A stretch of DNA of 42,457 nt. Source: an uncultured Clostridium sp. (GTDB lineage: Bacteria > Bacillota > Clostridia > TANB77 > CAG-508). The first letter of the stretch is position 1, and each line of letters begins with the position of its first letter. The position numbers and the translations under genes are program-made. The notes beneath the pieces were generated by a model. That model was not told where the DNA came from and made no database searches. It saw nothing but the letters and a program-made list of their open reading frames with translations. The stretch is from assembly GCA_900553755.1 (NCBI GenBank), contig USEX01000010.1:1-42457 (forward strand), read 5' to 3'. Of this stretch, positions 26,792 to 34,338 are shown in pieces.

Positions 26792-27550
26792 ATGCAAAAT
26801 ATTTTAACACTAGAAACAAATAAATATGCAATAAAAATAGAAAATTTTGAAGGACCAATTGATTTATTATTACATTTAATTGATAAAAATAAAATGAACA
26901 TTTGTGATGTAAAATTATCAGAAATTACAGACCAATATATTGAATATATCAAAAAAATGGAAGAAATGAATCTGGAAATAACAAGTGAATTTTTGGTTAT
27001 GGCTTCAACACTAATCTACATAAAATCAAAGAGCATTCTTCCTAAAAATGTAGAAGAGGAAGAAGAAATTTCTGCAGAAGAGTTATTGCATAGGATTATA
27101 GAATATAAAAAATATAAAGAAATAACAAAAAAACTAAGACAGATGTATGAAGAAAGCGGTGTTAGATATTACAAAGCTCCTGAAAATATAAAATTATCCA
27201 AACAGGAATTAAAAGAAAATCAATATAACGAAGAAAATATAGTGAGTGTATACAAACAACTATTAGAAAGAAATACACAGAAAATTAATGAAAATGCTAA
27301 AAATATAGAAAAAATAGCAATAACAGACACATACACAGTTGCTAGCAAAGTAAAAGAGATGTTAAAAGAATTAATAAAAAAGCCTAAATTTGTATTTAAT
27401 GCATTATTTTCTTTAAATAAATGTGAGAAAGAAGAAGTTATAACTGCTTTTTCGGGCTTATTAGAATTATCAAGAAGAAACAAAGTTGTAACATCACAGG
27501 ATGAAATATTTGGAGATATATCAGTACAAAAACATAATAAAGTACAGTAA
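26792..27550 (+). CDS. scpA: Segregation and condensation protein A
   Basis: The kleisin subunit of the bacterial SMC condensin complex, bridging the SMC heads with ScpB. The 252 residues contain the family signature IENFEGPIDLLLHLIDKNKM (about 15-34), the helical segment with ITSEFLVMASTLIYIKSKSI and the C-terminal winged helix (about 180-245, with FNALFSLNKCEKEEVITAFSGLLEL). AAAGGAG precedes the ATG. It lies 18 bp after recX. The scpB gene that usually follows is not in the window. Confidence 0.95.
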   Translation: MQNILTLETNKYAIKIENFEGPIDLLLHLIDKNKMNICDVKLSEITDQYIEYIKKMEEMNLEITSEFLVMASTLIYIKSKSILPKNVEEEEEISAEELLHRIIEYKKYKEITKKLRQMYEESGVRYYKAPENIKLSKQELKENQYNEENIVSVYKQLLERNTQKINENAKNIEKIAITDTYTVASKVKEMLKELIKKPKFVFNALFSLNKCEKEEVITAFSGLLELSRRNKVVTSQDEIFGDISVQKHNKVQ

Positions 27551-27621
27551 AATAATGTTTAAAATATCAAAAAAAGTAAATACTAGTATTATATTATTCC
27601 AGAAAAAGGAAGGAAAATATA

Positions 27622-28308
27622 ATGCTAGTATTTTTTAAATATTTTATAATGTTTATAATAGCTACAGCTTTTATAATTTTTATATTAATCTTAATATCCA
27701 AACTAAAAATTGATATAAAAAACTTTAATGTTCAAAATATTAATAAGGAAAAAAACAATAAAAATTTCTTTATAGTTGTATCTTTTGTTATTTTAAATCT
27801 TACATGGCTAAAGATTAAAATACATAAAAATTTAATGGCAAAGGAATATGTAAAGGGAAAATTAAAGGTAGAAGAAAATAATATTAAGATGGGAAAGGAA
27901 GCAGAGAAGGTTGCAAAAATATTTTTAGATAATAAGAAGATAAGAGATGAATTTAAAAAAATCAGCATTGTATTGGAAAAGTTAGACTTGAATATAAATG
28001 TGGGATTAGAAGATTGTATTATTACTTCATATCTTGTTGGAATTATAGCAATAGTTATATCAAATATATTACCGCATGTGGTAGCTAAAAAGCTTAAGGA
28101 AGCGGAGATTAGTGAAAGGTATAAATATGAGATTGTGCCAATATATGAAAATAAAAATTTATATAAAATTAACCTAAATTGTATAATTACAGCAAAAATG
28201 GTACATATTATTTATATAATATTTTTAATTAAAAAAGAGAAAAAGAGGAGAAGTGATAAAAATGAGCGAACATCCAATAGAAAACCTTATGAATACAGCT
28301 ATGAATAG
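27622..28308 (+). CDS. DUF2953 membrane-associated protein (YtfI-like)
   Basis: A 228-residue, lysine-rich protein with an N-terminal membrane helix (about 8-26), a hydrophobic patch (about 50-62) and another segment (about 136-154). The position just before ytfJ, the mixed basic/hydrophobic pattern and the ending around YKINLNCIITAKMVHII resemble DUF2953 proteins (YtfI of Bacillus subtilis), whose function is unknown. Its 3' end overlaps the start of ytfJ by 47 bp, indicating cotranscription and possible translational coupling. Ribosome site AAGGAAGG. Family assignment rests mostly on context and pattern. Confidence 0.7.
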   Translation: MLVFFKYFIMFIIATAFIIFILILISKLKIDIKNFNVQNINKEKNNKNFFIVVSFVILNLTWLKIKIHKNLMAKEYVKGKLKVEENNIKMGKEAEKVAKIFLDNKKIRDEFKKISIVLEKLDLNINVGLEDCIITSYLVGIIAIVISNILPHVVAKKLKEAEISERYKYEIVPIYENKNLYKINLNCIITAKMVHIIYIIFLIKKEKKRRSDKNERTSNRKPYEYSYE

Positions 28309-28891
28309 CATAAAAGATATGATTGATGTAAATACAATAATAGGGGAGCCAATAGAAACGTCAAATAATGTGGTTATAATACCAATTTCAAAAGTGGGAT
28401 TTGGATTTGCAGCAGGAGGTAGTGAATTTAAAGGAGAAACAATAGACGAATACACTAAAAAAGAAAAGGAAGAGCAAGTACAGTATAAATTGCCATTTGG
28501 AGGAGGTAGTGGAGCAGGAGTAAATATTTCACCAGTTGCATTTTTAGTAGTATCACAAAATTCGGTAAAATTATTGCCAGTAGATCATAATTCGTGTCTT
28601 GATAGATTATTTGATTACATTCCAGATTTAATAGAAAAGGCAAATTGCATGATAAATAAGCAAATGCAAAATAAGAAGGAAGAAAAAGAACAGGAAATAA
28701 AAAGAATAGATAGAAAAGAAAGAGAGATGCAAGAAAGGCAAGAGAGAAGGGAAAAAAATGCAAATGTGCAAGCAGACGAAAATATTAGTACTCCAACAGT
28801 AAAACCAAAAAGAAATAGAGTAAGTAAACCAATAGACGCATACGAATTTGAATATGATGAAACCGATGGAGAAGAAGATTACCAAGATTAA
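28262..28891 (+). CDS. ytfJ: GerW family sporulation protein (YtfJ)
   Basis: The 209-residue protein (ATG 28262, set by AGAGGAG; an in-frame GTG at 28253 lies only 2 bases from that site) has the GerW/YtfJ core: HPIENLMNTAMNSIKDMIDV, VIIPISKVGFGFAAGGSEF, GGGSGAGVNISPVAFLVV. These proteins act in spore germination, in the forespore in Bacillus. After residue about 125 comes a highly charged extension with a KEEKEQEIKRIDRKEREMQE helix and an acidic tail (DETDGEEDYQD) longer than in Bacillus. Last gene of the recA-to-ytfJ run. Confidence 0.93.
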   Translation: MSEHPIENLMNTAMNSIKDMIDVNTIIGEPIETSNNVVIIPISKVGFGFAAGGSEFKGETIDEYTKKEKEEQVQYKLPFGGGSGAGVNISPVAFLVVSQNSVKLLPVDHNSCLDRLFDYIPDLIEKANCMINKQMQNKKEEKEQEIKRIDRKEREMQERQERREKNANVQADENISTPTVKPKRNRVSKPIDAYEFEYDETDGEEDYQD

Positions 28892-28901
28892 AAGATTGAA
28901 A

Positions 28902-28931
28902 TTGACAAGAATTAATGAGTTATATTATACT
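28902..28931 (+). promoter_or_regulatory. Promoter ahead of a short hairpin transcript
   Basis: TTGACA (28902-28907) and TATACT (28926-28931) with 18-bp spacing, starting 10 bases after the ytfJ stop. Downstream there is no gene for about 200 bp, but a terminator-like hairpin follows almost at once. Confidence 0.5.
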
Positions 28932-28937
28932 TTATAC

Positions 28938-28985
28938 AGTAGCTCAAGACTCTGGAAACCTATGAGGTCCGGGGTTATTTTATTT
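28938..28985 (+). ncRNA. Candidate very short RNA or attenuated leader
   Basis: Transcription from the promoter above would yield about 48 nt. Most of it folds into a hairpin: GACTCTGG (28948-28955) with CCGGGGTT (28969-28976), an inner ACCT-ATG-AGGT stem, and then ATTTTATTT. It may be a tiny RNA, an attenuator before the symporter gene at 29144, or simply the terminator of the ytfJ operon with a chance promoter. GC content is clearly higher than the surroundings. The rest of the gap to 29143 holds only the symporter promoter. Confidence 0.35.
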
Positions 28986-29050
28986 ACTTCTAAAATAATA
29001 ATTATAGCAAATAGAAAACAAATAATTAAGTTCTTAAAAATTATTATTGA

Positions 29051-29079
29051 AATAGAATAGAAATAAGTATATAATCATA
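29051..29079 (+). promoter_or_regulatory. Promoter of the cation symporter gene
   Basis: TTGAAA and TATAAT separated by 17 bp, in the stretch from about 29048 to 29076, 70 bp before ATG 29144. Exact edges are within a few bases. Confidence 0.6.
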
Positions 29080-29143
29080 TACGAATTAGGAGATATAATT
29101 ATATTTCCTTAATAACGCTTCTTTATAAAAAGGAGAAAGTATT

Positions 29144-30388
29144 ATGAAAAACTTTTTAAAAACTTACAAGTCAGTTATTATACTTCTAGCTGCAATAATA
29201 ATTGGCGCTATCGTAGGGATAGTATTTAAAGAAAAAGCAGCAGTTCTAAGCCCACTTGGGGATATCTTTCTAAATTTAATGTTCATTATAATTGTACCAT
29301 TAATATTCTTGAGTATTACAACCTCAATCTCAAAAATGAAGCAGCCCAAAAGGCTAGGAAAAATAATGTTCACAATAATTACAATGTTTATTGTAACATC
29401 ATTAGTAGCAGTAATTGTAGGAATTGCCGTTACATATCCAATAAAATTAGTAAATACTGATGATGGAGAATTAATAAAAGCATCTCTTCAAGAAGAATCA
29501 GGTGAAACCGCAGAAGAAGATGACCAAACAATATTAGCAAGAACAGTAGATGCTCTTACAGTAAACGATTTCTCAAAATTATTATCAAAAAATAATATAA
29601 TTGCATTAATAGTATTCTCGCTATTATTTGGAATTGCTATGAAAATGGCAGGAGAAAAAGCGGAACCTGTGGAGAAATTTCTTGATTCTGCTTATGAAAT
29701 AGTAATGAAATTTGTAAATATTACAATGTATTATGCTCCGATAGGGTTAGGATGCTATTTTGCATCATTAATAGGAACATTTGGAAGCACAATCGCTGTA
29801 GGATATTTAAAAACATTTGTTGTATATACTGTAGTAGCAATATTATATTATGTAATAGTGTATTCATTATATGCTTTAATAGCAGGAGGCAAAAAAGGAG
29901 TAATTGCATTCTGGAAAAATATAATTCCAGCAACAATCACATCACTTGCAACTTGCTCATCAGCAGCTTCAATACCAGTAAATTCACAAGCATCTAAAAA
30001 TATAGGCGTTTCTGACGATATTGCAGAAACAATGATACCACTAGGAACTAGCTTCCATAAAGATGGATCAATTATAGGTTCTGTATTTAAAATAATGTTT
30101 TTAGTTTGCTTATTTGGAACAAATCCTGGAATAGGGCAAGTAATTATAGTGGCATTAATTGCGAACTTGCTTGTAACAGCTGTTCCGATTGGTGGTGGTA
30201 CAATTTCAGAAATGATGATATTAACAATGATGGGATTCCCAGTAGCAGCATTACCAATATTAACGATAATTGCTACAATAATAGATCCACAAGCTACATT
30301 ATTAAATGTAATAGGTGATTCAAGCGCATCCATGTTAGCAGCTAGAATAGTAGACGGCAAAGACTGGATGGAAAAAAATAAAAAATAA
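29144..30388 (+). CDS. Dicarboxylate/amino acid:cation symporter (DAACS family)
   Basis: This 414-residue inner-membrane transporter has the GltP/DctA layout: several N-terminal helices, then the re-entrant loop motif ATCSSAASIPVNS (about 266-278), followed by IPLGTSFHKDGS where relatives have LGATINMDGT, and the second hairpin AVPIGGGTISEMMIL (about 345-359). The family couples Na+ or H+ to uptake of glutamate, aspartate, other amino acids or C4-dicarboxylates. The substitution of the NMDGT cation motif by FHKDGS places it in a divergent subgroup, so substrate and ion coupling are uncertain. AAAGGAG precedes the start. Single-gene unit with its own terminator. Confidence 0.9.
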   Translation: MKNFLKTYKSVIILLAAIIIGAIVGIVFKEKAAVLSPLGDIFLNLMFIIIVPLIFLSITTSISKMKQPKRLGKIMFTIITMFIVTSLVAVIVGIAVTYPIKLVNTDDGELIKASLQEESGETAEEDDQTILARTVDALTVNDFSKLLSKNNIIALIVFSLLFGIAMKMAGEKAEPVEKFLDSAYEIVMKFVNITMYYAPIGLGCYFASLIGTFGSTIAVGYLKTFVVYTVVAILYYVIVYSLYALIAGGKKGVIAFWKNIIPATITSLATCSSAASIPVNSQASKNIGVSDDIAETMIPLGTSFHKDGSIIGSVFKIMFLVCLFGTNPGIGQVIIVALIANLLVTAVPIGGGTISEMMILTMMGFPVAALPILTIIATIIDPQATLLNVIGDSSASMLAARIVDGKDWMEKNKK

Positions 30389-30426
30389 TAAAATTATAAA
30401 AGTAATAAAATAGATTTAGAAGATAT

Positions 30427-30464
30427 AAAAAGGGCAATAAACACTGATTTTATTGCCTTTTTAA
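30427..30464 (+). terminator. Terminator of the symporter gene
   Basis: AAAAGGGCAATAAA pairs with TTTATTGCCTTTT across a 7-base loop. The T-rich arm doubles as the U-tract. Confidence 0.88.
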
Positions 30465-30477
30465 ATATTTAGAGCTA

Positions 30478-30506
30478 TTGACATAAGGCTCTGGTATTGA
30501 TAAAAT
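30478..30506 (+). promoter_or_regulatory. Promoter of the flippase-murB-yvcK run
   Basis: TTGACA and TAAAAT with 17-bp spacing, in the stretch from about 30478 to 30506, 45 bp before ATG 30551. Confidence 0.55.
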
Positions 30507-30550
30507 TATAACCGAAAATAAGATTCTAAAAAAATCAAAGGAAGAGATAA

Positions 30551-31951
30551 ATGAATCAGAAAAAACAATTATTAAAAAACACCATAATAATAGCAATAGG
30601 CAAGCTAAGCACACAGGTAATATCATTCTTGCTATTGCCACTATACACAGATAAGCTTAGCCCAGAACAATACGGCTCTTATGATTTTATGGTCGCATTA
30701 TCGGTGTTTTTATTACCAATAGTTACATTATTAATGGAAGAATCTATGTTTAGATTCTTAATAGATGCAGAAACAGTAAAACAAAGAAAAAAAGTAATAA
30801 CGGCAACAGCATTTTACATGATATTTGGAACAATAGCATTCACAGTAATTGCTGGTATAGTAATGGCAATTATAAAATATCAATATGGTGCGCTATTCAT
30901 TGCATTTGTAATCTCTAATGTGCTATTGAATTTAAGCAACTGCTTATCTAGAGGCGAAGGAAAGATAAAGCTATACTCTTTATCAAACTTCATTTTGGGA
31001 GCAAGCACAATAATATTAAATATAATATTTATATTACCACTTAAAATGGGAGTAAATGGATTATTGCTATCAAACACAATAGCAAATACTGCAACAGCAA
31101 TAATAGTGCTAAAACAATTAAAAGTTAAAAAATACATAAATAAAAAATCACTAAGCAGAAAAACATTAAGCCAGATGGTAAGATATTCTGTGCCATTGGT
31201 TCCTAATAATATATCATGGATCATTATTAGCTTATCAGATAGGTTAATGCTAACAGCAATGTCTGGAAGTGGTGCAAATGGAATATATTCTATAGCAAAT
31301 AAATTTCCAAACATAATTTACACATGCTATGGATTTTTCTCAACTGCATGGAAAGAATCTGCTGCTAGAATATTAAAAGAAGACAATAAAAAAGCATATT
31401 ATAATAGCATCTATAAGGATGTGAAAGTATTTTTAAAAGCTATCGTATTAGGGCTTATTGCAATAATGCCACTTGTATTTTCAAGGCTTGTAAATTCTAG
31501 CTACAATGAAGCTTATTTATATATACCAATACTAACCTTATCAATCTATTACACAAACATGTCGAACTTTTATGGGGGAATATTTACAGCATACAAGAAT
31601 ACAAAAATAATGGGAAATACAACTGTAGGAGCTGCTGTTATAAATGTGTTACTCAACTTTATATTCATACCCAAATTTGGGATATATGCTGCATCAGTAG
31701 CAACACTTTTCTCAAACTGGATAGTATATGTATATAGGCGTATTAGATTAAGAGAATATATAAAATTAAAAGAAGAGTTTAATATACTATTTTGGATATT
31801 ATTAGCAGGAACAATAGTATCATATTATATAAATAATATGGCTTTAAACATTGTAGTATTTATAATAGTTTTAATATACTGTATATATACAAATAGAAAT
31901 TTTATTCTTGGTTTTATAAATGGCTTAAAAAGGCGTAAAGCTAACGCCTAG
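30551..31951 (+). CDS. Oligosaccharide flippase family (MOP superfamily) membrane protein
   Basis: A 466-residue polytopic membrane protein with about 12-14 helices. The N-terminus KNTIIIAIGKLSTQVISFLL and the PLYTDKLSPEQYGSYDF motif (about 30-46) are typical of polysaccharide-type flippases (Wzx/RfbX-like) that move lipid-linked sugars across the membrane. No glycosyltransferases are adjacent, so the cargo is unknown; it could act in wall or capsule glycan export. It sits 13 bp before murB and is probably cotranscribed. AAAGGAAGAG precedes the ATG. Confidence 0.88.
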   Translation: MNQKKQLLKNTIIIAIGKLSTQVISFLLLPLYTDKLSPEQYGSYDFMVALSVFLLPIVTLLMEESMFRFLIDAETVKQRKKVITATAFYMIFGTIAFTVIAGIVMAIIKYQYGALFIAFVISNVLLNLSNCLSRGEGKIKLYSLSNFILGASTIILNIIFILPLKMGVNGLLLSNTIANTATAIIVLKQLKVKKYINKKSLSRKTLSQMVRYSVPLVPNNISWIIISLSDRLMLTAMSGSGANGIYSIANKFPNIIYTCYGFFSTAWKESAARILKEDNKKAYYNSIYKDVKVFLKAIVLGLIAIMPLVFSRLVNSSYNEAYLYIPILTLSIYYTNMSNFYGGIFTAYKNTKIMGNTTVGAAVINVLLNFIFIPKFGIYAASVATLFSNWIVYVYRRIRLREYIKLKEEFNILFWILLAGTIVSYYINNMALNIVVFIIVLIYCIYTNRNFILGFINGLKRRKANA

Positions 31952-31964
31952 AGAGGAAAAGTTT

Positions 31965-32864
31965 ATGGATATTAATATAAATATACCAAAAGAAAACATA
32001 AAATTTAATGAACCAATGAGTAAGCATACCACATTTAAAATTGGTGGTAATGCAGATATATTTGTGCAGGCTAAAACTCTAAATGACATAGAGCAGACTC
32101 TAAAAGCAGCAAAGGAAAATAATATTCCAATTTATGTAATTGGAAATGGTAGTAATTTACTAGTAAAAGATAATGGAGTTAGAGGTATAGTATTACAAAT
32201 AAAAACAAGTAAATATACAATTACAAAACAAAATGATTTTGCAATTGTAGACGTAGAAGCAGGAATGCTTAATGCAAAACTTGCAAAAATATTACTGCAA
32301 GAAGGAATAAGCGGTTTTGAGTTTGCATCAGGAATACCAGGAACAATAGGCGGAGCCATTAGAATGAATGCTGGTGCATATGGCAGTGAATTTAAAGATT
32401 TTGTGGAAGAAACAACTTACATAGATTTAGAAGATAATGAAATTAAAACAATCAATAATAAAGAACATGAATTTAAATATAGATATAGCATATTTCAAAA
32501 TAAAAAAGCTGTAATTATTAGCACAAAATTAAGGCTAAAATATGGAGATAAAAAAGAAATAGAAGATAAAATGAATGCTAATTTAGAAGCTAGAAAAGAA
32601 AAACAACCATTAGAATTTCCAAATGCTGGTAGCACATTTAAAAGAGGAGAAGATTTTATAACGGCTCAACTTATAGACCAATGTGGATTAAAAGGCGCAA
32701 AAATTGGAGAAGCGGAAGTAGCAAAAAAGCATGCAGGATTTATAGTAAACAAAGGAAATGCAACAGCAAATGATGTTATAGAATTAGTAAAAAAAGTAAA
32801 AGACGAAGTTTATAACAAATTTGGAAAAAGAATAGAACTAGAAATAGAAGTAATAGGAGAGTAA
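31965..32864 (+). CDS. murB: UDP-N-acetylenolpyruvoylglucosamine reductase
   Basis: FAD-dependent enzyme making UDP-N-acetylmuramic acid, the second committed step of peptidoglycan synthesis. The 299 residues fit type II MurB. Motifs: HTTFKIGGNADIF (about 21-33), GNGSNLLVKDNGVRG (FAD binding, about 59-73), ASGIPGTIGGAIRMNAGAYG (about 120-139), and NAGSTFKRGE (about 220-229, with the catalytic Ser). The C-terminus ends in GKRIELEIEVIGE. It lies between the flippase and yvcK, with 5 bp to the latter. Confidence 0.97.
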   Translation: MDININIPKENIKFNEPMSKHTTFKIGGNADIFVQAKTLNDIEQTLKAAKENNIPIYVIGNGSNLLVKDNGVRGIVLQIKTSKYTITKQNDFAIVDVEAGMLNAKLAKILLQEGISGFEFASGIPGTIGGAIRMNAGAYGSEFKDFVEETTYIDLEDNEIKTINNKEHEFKYRYSIFQNKKAVIISTKLRLKYGDKKEIEDKMNANLEARKEKQPLEFPNAGSTFKRGEDFITAQLIDQCGLKGAKIGEAEVAKKHAGFIVNKGNATANDVIELVKKVKDEVYNKFGKRIELEIEVIGE

Positions 32865-32869
32865 AGAAA

Positions 32870-34321
32870 GTGAAAGATTTTTTTAAGTGGTTTAAATCAA
32901 GTACAAAAATGAAAAGATGGTTGCTATTAATGCTAATAGGAATAGGTTTGGTGTGCTATGGAGTAGCAAAAGTACTTATTGCAAAAGAATTAAGCTTTGC
33001 AGAATTAGCAAAAATAATATTAAGCTTTACAGTAGGCTTCACATTTGCAGTGGTTAGCATAATATGCATACAAAGAAGAACATTAGAATTGCTAGTGCAG
33101 GAAACCGATACAAGAGATTTGAATGGCAAAGAACAAGTACACTCACTAATATTTAATAAAAAAGTATATAATCAAGGTCCCAAAGTAGTGGTAATAGGAG
33201 GAGGCTCTGGATTAAATACTGTTTTGAGAGGGCTAAAAAATTATACAGATAATATTACTGCAATAGTTACCGTTTCAAATTATGGTGAAAATACAACTCC
33301 ATTAAATGATATAAAAGATAGCTTGATTGCACTATCTATAAACGAAGATAAAATGAGAGATTTAATGAATACAGAAGTTCAAACTAGCAGAAATGAAACA
33401 ACAAGTTTTAGTAATTTGTATTTTAATGCAATGCAACAAACAATAGGAGATTTTACAAAATCAATAGAGGCTAGTAGCAATGTACTAAATATGATAGGAA
33501 AAGTATTACCAGTGACATTAGATAAAGTAGATATTTGTGCAGAACTTGAAGACGGAACAGTAATAGAAAGCAAAGAAAAGATTCCTCAAATAGTAAATGA
33601 AAGAATAAGTAAAATAAGCAGAATTTATTTATATCCTACAAATTGCAAAGTGACACCTGGAGTAATAGAGGCTATAAACGAAGCGGATGCAATTGTAATA
33701 GGACCAGGAAGCTTGTATACAAACGTAATACCAAACTTGCTAGTTCCGGGAGTATCAAAAGCAATAAGAGAATCAAAGGCCTTTAAAGTGTATGTAAGCA
33801 ATATAATGACAGAATTTGGACAAACAGACAACTATTCTTTAGCTGACCATATAAAAACTATTATAGACCATGCTGGAAAAGGAATTATAGATTATTGTAT
33901 ATATGACACAGGCGAAATAGTTCCAGAGTTTGTTAGAAAATACAATAAAGAGGGTTGCGAATTAGTAGATCAAGATACAAGCAATGTAAAAGGAATGGGC
34001 GTAAAACTAATACAAAGAAATCTATCTACAGTAGAAAATGATGCAATAAGGCACAATCCAGATGCAATTGCTACAGCAATAATTCAATTAATATGCGACG
34101 ATTTAGTGTTTAATGATATGCAAAACAATCCTCAATTTTTAAAATTGGATTCTAAAGTAAAAGAAACAAAGAAAAAATTGAAGAAAAATAACAGTATGCA
34201 ATATGTAAAGAGAAAAAAATCAAAAAGCTCTAAAAATAGGACAAGCAAGTTCTTAGAAAAATATAATGATAGAGTAGAATCGATAAGAAAAAGTGAAAAG
34301 AAAAGCAAAACAAAAAAATAA
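32870..34321 (+). CDS. YvcK/CofD-like protein with N-terminal membrane region, divergent ligand loop
   Basis: 483 residues from GTG 32870. Two membrane helices (about 18-36 and 45-68) precede a CofD/YvcK-like fold: VVVIGGGSGLNTVLRGLKNY (about 104-123), DAIVIGPGSLYTNVIPNLLV (about 275-294), and NIMTEFGQTDNYSLADHI. YvcK binds UDP-sugars and links carbon flow to wall synthesis. The usual DDGGSSGRLR loop is replaced here by NYGENTTPLND (137-147), so key acidic and arginine residues are absent. The C-terminal about 50 residues are Lys/Ser-rich. The neighbour murB is normal for YvcK, but rapZ and whiA are not adjacent. Function may differ from canonical YvcK. Confidence 0.85.
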   Translation: MKDFFKWFKSSTKMKRWLLLMLIGIGLVCYGVAKVLIAKELSFAELAKIILSFTVGFTFAVVSIICIQRRTLELLVQETDTRDLNGKEQVHSLIFNKKVYNQGPKVVVIGGGSGLNTVLRGLKNYTDNITAIVTVSNYGENTTPLNDIKDSLIALSINEDKMRDLMNTEVQTSRNETTSFSNLYFNAMQQTIGDFTKSIEASSNVLNMIGKVLPVTLDKVDICAELEDGTVIESKEKIPQIVNERISKISRIYLYPTNCKVTPGVIEAINEADAIVIGPGSLYTNVIPNLLVPGVSKAIRESKAFKVYVSNIMTEFGQTDNYSLADHIKTIIDHAGKGIIDYCIYDTGEIVPEFVRKYNKEGCELVDQDTSNVKGMGVKLIQRNLSTVENDAIRHNPDAIATAIIQLICDDLVFNDMQNNPQFLKLDSKVKETKKKLKKNNSMQYVKRKKSKSSKNRTSKFLEKYNDRVESIRKSEKKSKTKK

Positions 34322-34338
34322 TATAAGAGGTACAGTGG

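Noticed and set aside
28848..29060. 70-codon ORF after ytfJ
   Set aside because: It overlaps the ytfJ end, crosses the promoter and hairpin, and has no ribosome site or recognisable protein character.
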